A DNA stretch of 64,000 nt from Amoebidium appalachense (taxonomy: Eukaryota; Ichthyosporea), in contig CAVNZM010000016.1 of the NCBI GenBank assembly GCA_963693365.1, positions 62,001 to 126,000 of the forward strand. Direction: 5' to 3'. Position numbers and translations under genes: made by a program. Shown one piece after another: positions 45,883 to 55,552 of this stretch (within the stretch, counting starts at the first letter, position 1; every line of letters starts with the position of its first letter). Below the pieces are notes generated by a model that saw nothing but the letters and a program-made list of their open reading frames with translations, searched no databases and was not told the DNA's origin.

Positions 45883-47052
45883 ATGCCGCCGAAAAAGCGC
45901 CAGGCCTCAGCCACTGCCCCTGCCGCGGCACCCAAGCGCCTGACCCGCATCGACCTCCGCCACAGGCTGACCAACGCTCCCGCGGACACTGACGCGCCTC
46001 CAGCGGCCCAGACCACCTCGGACCCGGACCCGCCGGCTAGTCTCCCCTCCCCTCCTGAAGTCCCCCCTCAGGCCCCGCCGTCCCCGCAGATGACTTCTCA
46101 AGACGCCGTCCTTGCCGCCCTTACCGCCATCAGCACCCAGATGGCTGGCGTCCTGGCTGCTCTCACCAACCGCGACCCTCCCGCGCCCCCCGCCGCGCCC
46201 TCCGCACCCGGGGAGGTTTCCCCGGGGCTGCATCTCGGCCCTGACCTAGACCTACCTGCCCTGCCCGCGCCCCCCATCACAGGTGAGAACACTGGCGACA
46301 TTCAGCCGGGCACACTCCCGCTTCCCCCCGCGGATGTGCTGGCAGATTTGCGCGCCAATCGTTTCGTCGACCTGTATAAGTTCACCCCCGCCGCCCTCCT
46401 GGCCCCATCCAAGAAAGGTCAGCATCTGCGCATGGCCGACGACGGCAGCATCGAGACTTTTCGCCAAGACAAACCCGTTCCCCTGCGTTCACTCGTCATT
46501 TGGATCCAGGCTTGGACCCATTACATGGCCGCCAAGCACCACCTCGGCCTCCCCACGGACAAAGACGTACTTTGGGCTCAGCACATCACTCGCCTCAGCA
46601 CCCGATACCCGTGGGCCCAGATCCACAACTATGACGTATACGCCCGAACCGTTGCCCACCAGCAGGGTCGGGCTCCGATCGAGTGTCCCAACCTGCTCGC
46701 CCAACTCCACCAGGATCTCCTCTTGCCACCCACTCTGCTCATCCCGGACGCATGTCAGCGCTGTGGCTTCCCTGACCACCCCAGCGCGGCCTGCCCCATG
46801 TACCCCAAGCCCGGCTGTGGTCTTGACGGCTTTAAGCCGCCCCACAAGCCCGGCGGGGGTCAAACCCCTAACCGCCCTGGCCCGCAACCCGGCCCGGCAA
46901 AACCGGCCCGACCCGTGGATCTACCCGCGACGCACTGCAGGAATTTCCACATTAACGGTCGGTCCTGCGCTAAGCAGCCCTGCCCCTTCTCCCACGTGTG
47001 CCCGCTCTGCTCTGGCACACACCCCCGCAAAGACTGCAAACACAATGCCTAG
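45883..47052 (+). CDS. gag: DIRS Gag protein, copy C, intact
   Basis: 389 codons from MPPKKRQASA; the ATG at 45883 is the first after the A1 promoter. The N-terminal 100 residues are basic then Ala/Pro-rich. A helical core follows (about 145-275; VLADLRANRFVDLYKF, WIQAWTHYMAAKHH). Three Cys/His motifs follow: a CCHC knuckle (Cys291, Cys294, His299, Cys304), a CCCH-like set (Cys352-x9-Cys362-x4-Cys367-x3-His371) and a second CCHC-like set (Cys373, Cys376, His380, Cys385). The protein should package element RNA. CCHC knuckles are usual for Gag; the CCCH set is less usual. The stop is TAG; the next ORF starts about 460 bp later. Confidence 0.88.
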   Translation: MPPKKRQASATAPAAAPKRLTRIDLRHRLTNAPADTDAPPAAQTTSDPDPPASLPSPPEVPPQAPPSPQMTSQDAVLAALTAISTQMAGVLAALTNRDPPAPPAAPSAPGEVSPGLHLGPDLDLPALPAPPITGENTGDIQPGTLPLPPADVLADLRANRFVDLYKFTPAALLAPSKKGQHLRMADDGSIETFRQDKPVPLRSLVIWIQAWTHYMAAKHHLGLPTDKDVLWAQHITRLSTRYPWAQIHNYDVYARTVAHQQGRAPIECPNLLAQLHQDLLLPPTLLIPDACQRCGFPDHPSAACPMYPKPGCGLDGFKPPHKPGGGQTPNRPGPQPGPAKPARPVDLPATHCRNFHINGRSCAKQPCPFSHVCPLCSGTHPRKDCKHNA

Positions 47053-47444
47053 TCTACGCGCACACCCACACACACAGCTAGAACATAGGGGTTAGGAGCT
47101 AGGACACACGAGTACAGGGAAACGGAGCTCGGGAGAACGGGCCCATAGGGCTGAGTACAAAATTTCGCAGGCCAAACTACGGCGCCCGCGCGCGTCAAGA
47201 ATAAATGTCCCTACACAAAGACGTTTATTCTGGCCACTGCACATAATTTTACTCCCCCCCCCCATCCCACGAGCCTCCCCCCCCTTACACTCACCTAGCA
47301 CTCCCTCCCCCCCCCTTCTTCTACCTCTGTGTCCGCCCACACCCCCGCGTGCTCGGGCACATTCCCCTGCACAGGGCCCCGCTGCCCTCCCTGCCAACCT
47401 TCACTCGGGCCCAGCTGCCCTACCCTAACCCCCCCGGGGCCCTG

Positions 47445-47481
<37 letters not shown>

Positions 47482-47512
47482 CTGCCGGGATCTCCCCGAG
47501 GGTGCCCCACCC
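47053..47512 (+). other. gag-pol spacer with C33 tract (copy C)
   Basis: Contains an AATAAA word at about 47201, a GCGCCCGCGCGCG stretch and C-runs at 47254-47262, 47277-47284, 47308-47316 and 47448-47480. The last tract varies between copies (C30 in D, 34 and 23 in the copy B units). The RT start cannot be fixed because the reading frame upstream of 47513 depends on C-run length. Confidence 0.7.
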
Positions 47513-49819
47513 TTGCTAACCACCCCCTTCCCCCGAGGCTCAGACCCGGAGGCCCGCCCGCTGCCCCAGCACCGCATTGACACCTCCCGCCTCCGGGAAC
47601 TGCTGGCCTCCTACCCAGACCAATCATTCGCCGCACAACTCCTCCACGATGTCGAATTCGGTGTCGACATCGGCTATCGCGGGCCCTCCACCTCTCGGGT
47701 GGGCCCCAACCTACCCACCACCCCGGAGGCAGCTTCCGCTATCACGTCGGATATTGCCAAAGAAGTCGCCCTCGGCCACCTGCGCGGCCCCCTCTCCCCG
47801 GCCCAATTCTTTGACGAATTTCCGGTCCACCGTTCCTCCCCCATCGGCGCCGTTACCAAGAAAGGGAACCCCCCCAAGTACCGTCGAATCCACCACCTCT
47901 CCTGGCCCCGGGGTAGCAGTGTCAATGACAGCATCACCTACCCCGACGAACTTCAGTACATTCGCGCCCGGGACGTCACCCAGCTCATTCTCGACGCAGG
48001 CCCCGGCTGCTACATGGCCGTGGCAGATGTGCAGGCTGCCTTCCGGCACATGCCCATCCGACCAGAAGACCATCACTTAATGGCATTCAAATGGTTGGGG
48101 CATTTTTACGTTGAAACCAGACTGCCCTTCGGCCTGAAATCTAGCCCAGCCATCTGGGAACGGATCGCGGCCACCCTACAGTGGCTGGCACACCAGCACG
48201 GTATTACCCTCATCCGCCACTGCGTAGACGACTGGATTATAGTCGCCCCCACACAAGAGCAGTGCCAACGTCACCTATCCACCTTCCTGCAACTCTGCCG
48301 AGAGCTGCACATTGCCATTTCCGAAGACAAGATGCAGGGCCCGGCTACCCGTGTCGTCTTCATCGGTATCGAATTCGACTCCATCACCATGGAGGCACGA
48401 ATCCCGGCTTCCAAGCTCTCGGACCTACTCGACCTCACTTCCCACCCAAAGCCCACCATCACCATTCGGGACCTCCAGTCCCTCCTCGGCAAACTCACCT
48501 GGTGTGCCCAGCTGGTTCCCCCCGGGAGGGCCTTCTCCCAGCGCCTATGGGCCCTTCTCCGGACCCACCCACACCTTGCCGGCCACCACCACATACGACT
48601 GACTGCTGCCGCCCGGGCCGACATAGCCGAATGGCACCAGTTCCTCACATCATGGAATGGGGTGCACCTCATCACACCCCCCACATACACCACCCTGGCC
48701 ACCGATGCTGCCGGATCGGTGGGTCTAGGAGGCCACTGGCTCGACCAATGGTTCTTCATGCCCTGGTCCCCCTCCACCCAAGCCCTCTATGCTCATGAGG
48801 GTAAACTCGGTTCTTCCGTCATTGAACTCCTGGCCATCGCAGCCGCCGTGGCCCTCTGGGCCCCCTCCTGGTCCACCCACCATGTCCGTATTTTATGCGA
48901 CAACACGGGTGCTGTGTCTGACCTACACTCCCTCCCCGCCGATCTCCCGTTCCGGAGCAACGCTGGCAGATTGGCCCCCCACTTTGCTCCGGCCGAGCTG
49001 CTTCGAGCCACCACTACCCTGCAGGAATGCCAGGCCCTGAGTCTCAACCTCGACTCTCGGGCCTTTTACTCCCGGGTGCAGAAAGTGTTCATCGATTTCT
49101 GTGTGGCATCTCGGCTGCAATCCCCCTCCGGGTCCTCCCTCCCGGCCTCCCCACACACCGTGCAACTTTTTCTCGCCTGGTGTGCCCAACGAGGGGTACA
49201 GGCCTCTTCCTTAACCGGCTACAATTCGGCCATCACCAGGCTCCACCTCGACATGGGCCTCCCTGCTCCCTACCCCCACGACAAGTCTCTGGCCTGGTTC
49301 CTACGGGGGGTGGGCAGATGGCAGCTTTCTCACAACATCCGACCCCGCTCATCAACCAGGGAACCCCTCCTGCCCTCCCACCTCAGCCTACTTCATGGCC
49401 AGTGCCCCACAAAGGCCTCCTCGGCCAATCTCCGGCTATGGACAGCCCTCATCGTCGGTTTCTGTGGTCTCCTCCGTTCAGGGGAATTTACCTCCAAGAC
49501 CCTGACTTCTTTCAACCCGTCCCGTCACGTTAAACGGAAAGACGTGACCTTCACCTACACCCCCACCGGTACTTTGTCCCATGCCACCCTCCACCTGCCA
49601 ACCTCTAAGACGGATGTACAGGCCCGAGGTGTCAACGTCACTCTAGCTGCCCTGCCCCTCACCCATTTCTCCCCAGCCCATCTCCTCCGGCAGTTCCTGC
49701 ATACAACGTCCGGTCAACCCGACGACCCCCTCTTCAGTCTCGGTGGCATCCCCTACACCAAGAGTGCTTTCTCTGCCGACTTCCGTGCCCTCCTCTCCCG
49801 GGCAGGCCTCTCACCGTGA
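47513..49819 (+). CDS. DIRS RT/RNase H fused in frame to tyrosine recombinase, copy C
   Basis: 768 codons. RT motif A ADVQAAF (about residue 172), motif B LPFGLKSSP, but the catalytic box is CVDD (237-240) where copies A and D have YVDD. RNase H retains ATDAAGS (Asp398), VIELLAI (Glu438) and LCDNTGA (Asp463), then at residue 473 jumps from VSDLHS to LPADLPFRS, deleting the last RNase H motif (LADAISR), the ORF stop and the C tract. The recombinase follows in frame with LLRSGEF and TSKTD. It ends at TGA 49817-49819, created by a 6-bp insertion (GTGACC), before HSLR and the nucleophile Tyr. A natural fusion but probably non-functional. Confidence 0.88.
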   Translation: MLTTPFPRGSDPEARPLPQHRIDTSRLRELLASYPDQSFAAQLLHDVEFGVDIGYRGPSTSRVGPNLPTTPEAASAITSDIAKEVALGHLRGPLSPAQFFDEFPVHRSSPIGAVTKKGNPPKYRRIHHLSWPRGSSVNDSITYPDELQYIRARDVTQLILDAGPGCYMAVADVQAAFRHMPIRPEDHHLMAFKWLGHFYVETRLPFGLKSSPAIWERIAATLQWLAHQHGITLIRHCVDDWIIVAPTQEQCQRHLSTFLQLCRELHIAISEDKMQGPATRVVFIGIEFDSITMEARIPASKLSDLLDLTSHPKPTITIRDLQSLLGKLTWCAQLVPPGRAFSQRLWALLRTHPHLAGHHHIRLTAAARADIAEWHQFLTSWNGVHLITPPTYTTLATDAAGSVGLGGHWLDQWFFMPWSPSTQALYAHEGKLGSSVIELLAIAAAVALWAPSWSTHHVRILCDNTGAVSDLHSLPADLPFRSNAGRLAPHFAPAELLRATTTLQECQALSLNLDSRAFYSRVQKVFIDFCVASRLQSPSGSSLPASPHTVQLFLAWCAQRGVQASSLTGYNSAITRLHLDMGLPAPYPHDKSLAWFLRGVGRWQLSHNIRPRSSTREPLLPSHLSLLHGQCPTKASSANLRLWTALIVGFCGLLRSGEFTSKTLTSFNPSRHVKRKDVTFTYTPTGTLSHATLHLPTSKTDVQARGVNVTLAALPLTHFSPAHLLRQFLHTTSGQPDDPLFSLGGIPYTKSAFSADFRALLSRAGLSP

Positions 49820-50008
49820 CCCTCCCGGTTTGCCGGACACAGCCTCCGCATCGGGGGGGCCACAGCACTGGCTGAGGCCGGGGTCGACGACTCCCGGATC
49901 AAACAACTCGGCAGGTGGTCCTCCGACTGTTTCCTGATCTATACACGACTTCGTCCGGCCTCCATTGCTGCCACTACCACACGTGTATTCGCCTCTATTC
50001 TTAAGTGA
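49820..50008 (+). pseudogene. C-terminal recombinase segment of copy C, after the stop
   Basis: The same frame continues past the TGA with GHSLRIGGATALAEAGVDDS, LGRWSSDCFLIYTRLRP and a stop at 50008. Only the TGA separates it from the rest, so it would be restored by read-through; nothing in the context argues that this happens. Confidence 0.85.
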
Positions 50009-50124
50009 AACCTTTGGAGCAAGCATGCTGCTCTCGTGCCGTGGTTTACAACCATTGCAGGTTCACTTTCGTCCAAGGGGATGTCCCCCTAGAGGCAACA
50101 CACGTCCCGGAGTAGTTTTCATAG
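50009..50124 (+). repeat. DIRS linker and B1 repeat (copy C)
   Basis: AACCTTTGGAGCAAGCATGC, then the B block ending GTTTTCATAG. Confidence 0.85.
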
Positions 50125-50452
50125 AGGTTTTATTTGTGGAAATTATTGACATAAATATTTTTCTGGGTAAACACGTAGGATGGGTGTCCGATATCAACAG
50201 GCTTTGTTTCATGTTTTAGCAGTTCGCGTTCGGCTGCCCGCATACGGGCACCTATTAGCCGATCAAAACATCAGATTCCACAGATCACTAGACCGAGTCT
50301 GATTGGCTCAGGATAAGATTTCACATAACACTAGATCGGTTTTGATTGGCTCAGTTCGGTAGCCGTAGGTATATAAGCACGACAGTTTTTAGCAGATAAG
50401 CAGGCAACAACACATCTTCTGTGTTTAGCACCTACAGCTTTACAGCTATATT
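50125..50452 (+). repeat. DIRS A2 repeat (copy C)
   Basis: Adjacent to B1 as CATAG|AGGTTTT, the junction expected of joined element ends. Confidence 0.88.
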
Positions 50453-50680
50453 TTCTTTTCACCCACCCACCTACACCCTACACTCAACCCCCATTGATCC
50501 CCACATACGTGCTGTTTTTTCACGGGGCGAAGACTTCCCCCGTTTTTTGGGCACATGGACCTCACGGATCAATAAATTGATGACTGGGGGCCTGCCGTGG
50601 TTTACAACCATTGCAGGTTCACTTTCGTCCAAGGGGATGTCCCCCTAGAGGCAACACACGTCCCGGAGTAGTTTTCATAG
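50453..50680 (+). repeat. DIRS B2 segment between copies C and D
   Basis: Pyrimidine-rich leader plus B block ending GTTTTCATAG. It belongs to C by orientation. Copy D's A2 repeat follows three bases later, so D has no B2 of its own. Confidence 0.88.
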
Positions 50681-50683
50681 AGG

Positions 50684-51025
50684 AATATATAGCTGTAAGG
50701 CTGTGGATGCCAAACACAGAAGATGTGTTTGTAGCTTGCTGATCTGCTAAAAACTGTCGTGCTTATATACCTAAGCCTACCGATCTGAACCAATCAAAAA
50801 TCGATCTAGTGATATGTGAAATCTGATCCGAGCCAATCATAACTCGGTCTAGTGATCTGTGGTATCTGATGTTTTGACTGGCTAATAGGTGCCCGTGTGC
50901 GGGCAGCCAACCGCTAACTGCTAAAACACGAAATGAAGCCTACATGGTTATGTTGGTATCGAACACCCATCCTACGTGTTTACCCAGAAAAATATTTATG
51001 TCAATAATTTCCACAAATAAAACCT
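50684..51025 (-). repeat. DIRS A2 repeat (copy D)
   Basis: 342 bp, AATATATAGCTG to AAATAAAACCT. Inverted relative to 50125-50452, so the C-D junction is A2-B2-A2'. Confidence 0.88.
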
Positions 51026-51142
51026 CTATGAAAAACTACTCCGGGACGTGTGTTGCCTCTAGGGGGACATCCCCTTGGACGAAAGTGAACCTGCAATGGT
51101 TGTAAACCACGGCACGAGAGCAGTATGCTTGCTCCAAAGGTT
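51026..51142 (-). repeat. DIRS B1 repeat and linker (copy D)
   Basis: Reverse complement of 50009-50124, differing at a few bases. Confidence 0.85.
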
Positions 51143-52174
51143 TCACTTAAGAATAGAGGCGAATACACGTGTGGTGGTGGCAGCAATGGAGGCCGGACGA
51201 AGTCGGGTATAGATCAGGAAGCAGTCGGAGGACCACCGGCCGAGTTGTTTGATCCGGGAGTCGTCGACCCCGGCCTCAGCCAGTGCTGTGGCCCCCCCGA
51301 TGCGGAGGCTGTGTCCGGCAAACCGGGAGGGTGAGAGGCCTGCCCGGGAGAGGAGGGCACGGAAATCGGCAGAGAAAGCACTCTTGGTGTAGGGGATGCC
51401 ACCGAGACTGAAGAGGGGGTCGTCGGGTTGACCGGACGTTGTATCCAGGAACTGCCGGAGGAGATGGGCTGGGGAGAAGTGGGTGAGGGGCAGGGCAGCT
51501 AGGGTGACGTTGACACCTCGGGCCTGTACATCCGTCTTAGAGGTTGGCAGGTGGAGGGTGGCATGGGACAAAGTACCGGTGGGGGTGTAGCTGAAGGTCA
51601 CGTCCTTCCGTTTAACGTGACGGGACGGGTCGAAAGAAGTCAGGGTCTTGGAGGTAAATTCCCCTGAACGGAGGAGACCACAGAAACCGACGATGAGGGC
51701 CGTCCATAGCCGGAGATTGGCCGAGGAGGCCTTGGTGGGGCACTGGCCGTGGAGTAGGTGGAGGTGGGAGGGGAGGAGGGGTTCCCTGGTGGATGAGCGG
51801 GGTCGGACGTTGTGAGAAAGCTGCCATCGGCCCACCCCCCGTAGGAACCAGGCCAGAGACTTGTCGTGGGGGTAGGGAGCAGGGAGGCCCATGTCGAGGT
51901 GGAGCCTGGTGATGGCCGAATTGTAGCCGGTTAAGGAAGAGGCCTGTACCCCTCGTTGGGCACACCAGGCGAGAAAAAGTTGCACGGTGTGTGGGGAGGC
52001 CGGGAGGGAGGACCCGGAGGAGGATTGCAGCCGAGATGCCACACAGAAATCGATGAACACTTTTTGCACCCGGGAGTAAAAGGCCCGAGAGTCGAGGTTG
52101 AGACTCAGGGCCTGACATTCCTGCAGGGTAGTGGTGGCTCGAAGCAGCTCGGCCGGAGCAAAGTGGGGGGCCAA
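51143..52174 (-). CDS. Tyrosine recombinase, copy D, intact
   Basis: 343 codons on the minus strand from a TTG at 52174; the frame stays open upstream to the C17 tract (DLPFRSNTGRL), so the true start is uncertain. Catalytic residues all present: Arg169 (LLRSGEF), Lys213 (TSKTD), His288/Arg291 (HSLR), Trp314 (LGRWSS), Tyr322 (FLIYTR). About 98% identical to copy A. Expected to integrate and possibly excise or invert circular element DNA. The distance from the RT/RNase H stop to this frame is about 20 bp, all C tract. Confidence 0.9.
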   Translation of the reverse strand: MAPHFAPAELLRATTTLQECQALSLNLDSRAFYSRVQKVFIDFCVASRLQSSSGSSLPASPHTVQLFLAWCAQRGVQASSLTGYNSAITRLHLDMGLPAPYPHDKSLAWFLRGVGRWQLSHNVRPRSSTREPLLPSHLHLLHGQCPTKASSANLRLWTALIVGFCGLLRSGEFTSKTLTSFDPSRHVKRKDVTFSYTPTGTLSHATLHLPTSKTDVQARGVNVTLAALPLTHFSPAHLLRQFLDTTSGQPDDPLFSLGGIPYTKSAFSADFRALLSRAGLSPSRFAGHSLRIGGATALAEAGVDDSRIKQLGRWSSDCFLIYTRLRPASIAATTTRVFASILK

Positions 52175-52206
52175 TCTGCCAGTGTTACTCCGGAACGGGA
52201 GATCTG

Positions 52207-52223
52207 GGGGGGGGGGGGGGGGT
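52207..52223 (-). repeat. C17 tract between RT/RNase H and recombinase (copy D)
   Basis: G-run on the plus strand, same position as C34 of copy A. Confidence 0.9.
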
Positions 52224-53905
52224 TAGCCCAAGGGAAGGGATAGGAACTCGTGGACCCAGGAGGGGAAGGGGCAGGGCTCCGGTTGCAGGGAAGGTCGGAG
52301 TCGTCGGGCCCGGGGAAGTTGGTTACGAGAAATGGCATCGGCCAGATGGTTGAGGGGTCCTGGTAGGTAGGATGCCTGTAACGTAAATTGGTATTGCATT
52401 TCCATGCGGGTGATGAACCGAATAAGTTTGGCCATCACGGGGTGGGGGGAAGACCGGGAGTGCAGGTCAGACACAGCACCCGTGTTGTCGCATAAAATAC
52501 GGACATGGTGGGTGGACCAGGAGGGGGCCCAGAGGGCCACGGCGGCTGCGATGGCCAGGAGTTCAATGACGGAAGAACCGAGTTTACCCTCATGAGCATA
52601 GAGGGCTTGGGTGGAGGGGGACCAGGGCATGAAGAACCATTGGTCGAGCCAGTGGCCACCTAGACCCACCGATCCGGCAGCATCAGTGGCCAGGGTGGTG
52701 TATGTGGGGGGTGTGATGAGGTGCACCCCATTCCATGATGTGAGGAACTGGTGCCATTCGGCTATGTCGGCCCGGGCGGCAGCAGTCAGTCGTATGTGGT
52801 GGTGGCCGGCAAGGTGTGGGTGGGTCCGGAGAAGGGCCCATAGGCGCTGGGAGAAGGCCCTCCCGGGGGGAACCAGCTGGGCACACCAGGTGAGTTTGCC
52901 GAGGAGGGACTGGAGGTCCCGAATGGTGATGGTGGGCTTTGGGTGGGAAGTGAGGTCGAGTAGGTCCGAGAGCTTGGAAGCCGGGATTCGTGCCTCCATG
53001 GCGATGGAGTCGAATTCGATACCGATGAAGACGACACGGGTAGCCGGGCCCTGCATCTTGTCTTCGGAGATGGCAATGTGCAGCTCTCGGCAGAGTTGCA
53101 GAAAGGTGGATAGGTGACGTTGGCACTGGTGTTGTGTGGGGGCGACTATAATCCAGTCGTCTACGTAGTGGCGGATGAGGGTAATACCGTGCTGGTGTGC
53201 CAGCCACTGTAGGGTGGCCGCGATCCGTTCCCAGATGGCTGGGCTAGATTTCAGGCCGAAGGGCAGTCTGGTTTCAACGTAAAAATGCCCTTGCCATTTG
53301 AATGCCATTAAGTGGTGGTCTTCCGGTCGGATGGGCATGTGCCGGAAGGCAGCCTGCACATCTGCCACGGCCATGTAGCAGCCGGGGCCTGCGTCGAGAA
53401 TGAGTTGGGTGACATCCCGGGCGCGAATGTACTGAAGTTCGTCGGGGTAGGTGATGCTGTCATTGACACTGCTACCCCGGGGCCAGGAGAGGTGGTGGAT
53501 TCGACGGTACTTGGGGGGGTTCCCTTTTTTGGTAACGGCGCCGATGGGGGAGGAACGGTGGACGGGAAATTCGTCAAAGAATTGGGCCGGGGAGAGGGGG
53601 CCGCGCAGGTGGCCGAGGGCGACTTCTTTGGCAATATCCACCGTGATAGCGGCAGCTGCCTCCGGGGTGGTGGGTAGGTTGGGGCCCACCCGAGAGGTGG
53701 AGGGGCCGCGATAGCCGATGTCGACGCCGAATTCGACATCGTGGAGGAGTTGTGCGGCGAATGGTTGGTCCGGGTAGGAGGCCAGCAGTTCCCGGAGGCG
53801 GGAGGTGTCAATGTGGTGCTGGGGCCACGGGCGGGCCTCCGGGTCTGAGCCTCGGGGGAAGGGGTGGTTAGCAAGGGTGGTGTACCCTTGGGGAGATCCC
53901 GGCAG

Positions 53906-53939
<34 letters not shown>

Positions 53940-54034
53940 CAGGGCCCCGGGGGGTTAGAGTAGGGCAGCTTGGCCCAAGTGAGGGTTGGCAGGGAGGGCA
54001 GCGGGGCCCTGTGCAGGGGAATGTGCCCGAGCAC
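52223..54034 (-). CDS. DIRS reverse transcriptase / RNase H, copy D, intact
   Basis: 603 codons. The first ~50 residues, including a Pro run read from the C30 tract, are uncertain; conserved sequence begins near residue 55 (ANHPFPRGSDPEA). RT: SSPIGAVTKKG (160s), motif A VADVQAAF (Asp225), motif B LPFGLKSSP (257-265), motif C HYVDDWI (Tyr290 to Asp293), then SLLGKLTWCAQ in the thumb. RNase H: Asp451 (ATDAAGS), Glu491 (VIELLAI), Asp516 (LCDNTGA), Asp566 (LADAISR). All catalytic residues are present. It would copy element RNA and remove the RNA strand. It ends SLPLG then stop. Confidence 0.9.
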
Positions 54035-54333
54035 GCGGGGGTGTGGGCGGACACAGCGGTAGAAGAAGGGGGGGGGAGGGAGTGCTAGGTGAGTGTAAGG
54101 GGGGGGGGAGGCTCGTGGGATGGGGGGGGGGGGAGTAAAATTATGTGCAGTGGCCAGAATAGACGTCTTTGTATAGGGACATTTATTCTTGACGCGCGCG
54201 GGCGCCGTAGTTGGCCTGCGAAATTTTGTACTCAGCCCTATTGGCCCGTTCTCCCGAGCTCCGTTTCCCTGTACTCGTGTGTCCTAGCTCCGAACCCCTA
54301 TGTTCTAGCTGTGTGTGTGGGTGTGCGCGTAGA
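54035..54333 (-). other. gag-pol spacer of copy D
   Basis: Counterpart of 47053-47512, with the AATAAA word preserved on the minus strand (TTTATTC at 54182) and poly-G runs at 54069-54078 and 54122-54132. Confidence 0.7.
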
Positions 54334-55503
54334 CTAGGCATTGTGCTTGCAGTCTTTGCGGGGGTGTGTGCCAGAGCAGAGCGGGCACACGTGGGAGAAG
54401 GGGCAGGGCTGCTTAGCGCAGGACCGACCGTTAATGTGGAAAATCCTGCAGTGCGTCGCGGGTAGATCCACGGGTCGGGCCGGTTTTGCCGGGCCGGGTT
54501 GCGGGCCAGGGCGGTTAGGGGTGTGACCCCCGCCGGGCTTGTGGGGCGGCTTAAAGCCGTCAAGACCACAGCCGGGCTTGGGGTACATGGGGCAGGCCGC
54601 GCTGGGGTGGTCGGGGAAGCCACAGCGCTGACATGCGTCCTGGATGAGCAGGGTGGGTGGCAGGAGGAGATCCTGGTGGAGTTGGGCGAGCAGGTTGGGG
54701 CACTCGATCAGAGCCCGACCCTGCTGGTGGGCCACGGTGCGGGCGTATACGTCATAGTTGTGGATCTGGGCCCACGGGTATCGGGTGCTGAGGCGAGTGA
54801 TGTGCTGAGTCCAAAGTACGTCTTTGTCCGTGGGAAGGCCGAGGTGGTGCTTGGCGGCCATGTAATGGGTCCAAGCTTGGATCCAAATGACGAGTGAACG
54901 CAGGGGAACGGGTTTGTCTTGGCGAAAAGTCTCGATGCTGCCGTCGTCGGCCATGCGCAGATGCTGACCTTTCTTGGATGGGGCCAGGAGGGCGGCGGGG
55001 GTGAACTTATACAGGTCGACGAAACGATTGGCGCGCAAATCTGCCAGCACATCCGCGGGGGGAAGCGGGAGTGTGCCCGGCTGAATGTCGCCAGTGTTCT
55101 CACCTGTGATGGGGGGCGCGGGCAGGGCAGGCAGGTCAAGGTCAGGGCCGAGATGCAGCCCTGGGGAAACCTCCCCGGGTGTGGAGGGCGCGGCGGGGGG
55201 CGCGGGAGGGTCGCGGTTGGTGAGAGCAGCCAGGACGCCAGCCATCTGGGTGCTGATGGCGGTGAGGGCGGCCAGGACGGCGTCTTGAGAAGTCATCTGC
55301 GGGGACGGCGGGGCCTGAGGGGGGACTTCAGGGGTGGAGGGGAGAGTAGCCGGCGGGTCCGGGTCCGTGGTGGTATGGGCCGCTGGAGGCGCGTCAGTGT
55401 CCGCGGGAGCGTTGGTCAGCCTGTGGCGGAGGTCGCTGCGGGTCAGGCGCTTAGGTGCCGCGGCAGGGGGCGGCGGCTGAGGCCTGGCGCTTTTTCGGCG
55501 GCA
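54334..55503 (-). pseudogene. gag: DIRS Gag, copy D, one frameshift near the N-terminus
   Basis: The ATG at 55503 opens MPPKKRQASAAA, but an extra C at about 55,470 (CCCCC where copy C has CCCC) shifts the frame into a stop after about 15 codons. The other frame then matches copy C to the end: MTSQDAVLAALTAISTQ at 55296, the CCHC (CQRCGFPDHPSAAC), the CCCH-like and last Cys/His sets, stop at 54334. Internal initiation at 55296 would give a 320-residue protein lacking the basic tail. The single lesion in a C-run could also be a sequencing error. Confidence 0.82.
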
Positions 55504-55552
55504 TGCTGACCGGCGTAGGGAAAGATAGGGAGAATGAAAAGGAGTGAAAAGG

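Larger units (their letters stand above)
45292..50680 (+). mobile_element. DIRS-type retrotransposon copy C, near full length
   Basis: Order: inverted B2 (45292-45515), A1, gag, RT/RNase H fused to recombinase, B1, A2, B2 (to 50680). Gag is intact. The polyprotein carries three lesions (YVDD to CVDD, deletion of the RNase H end, TGA in the recombinase). The left-hand B2 is in inverse orientation and joined to the start of A1, not its end, which no other copy shows. Confidence 0.88.

Noticed and set aside
48271-48777. Antisense or alternate-frame ORFs overlapping the DIRS RT (also at 4873, 52611, 53312)
   Set aside because: Shadows of the high-GC coding frame; the same shadows appear in every copy and have no family features.
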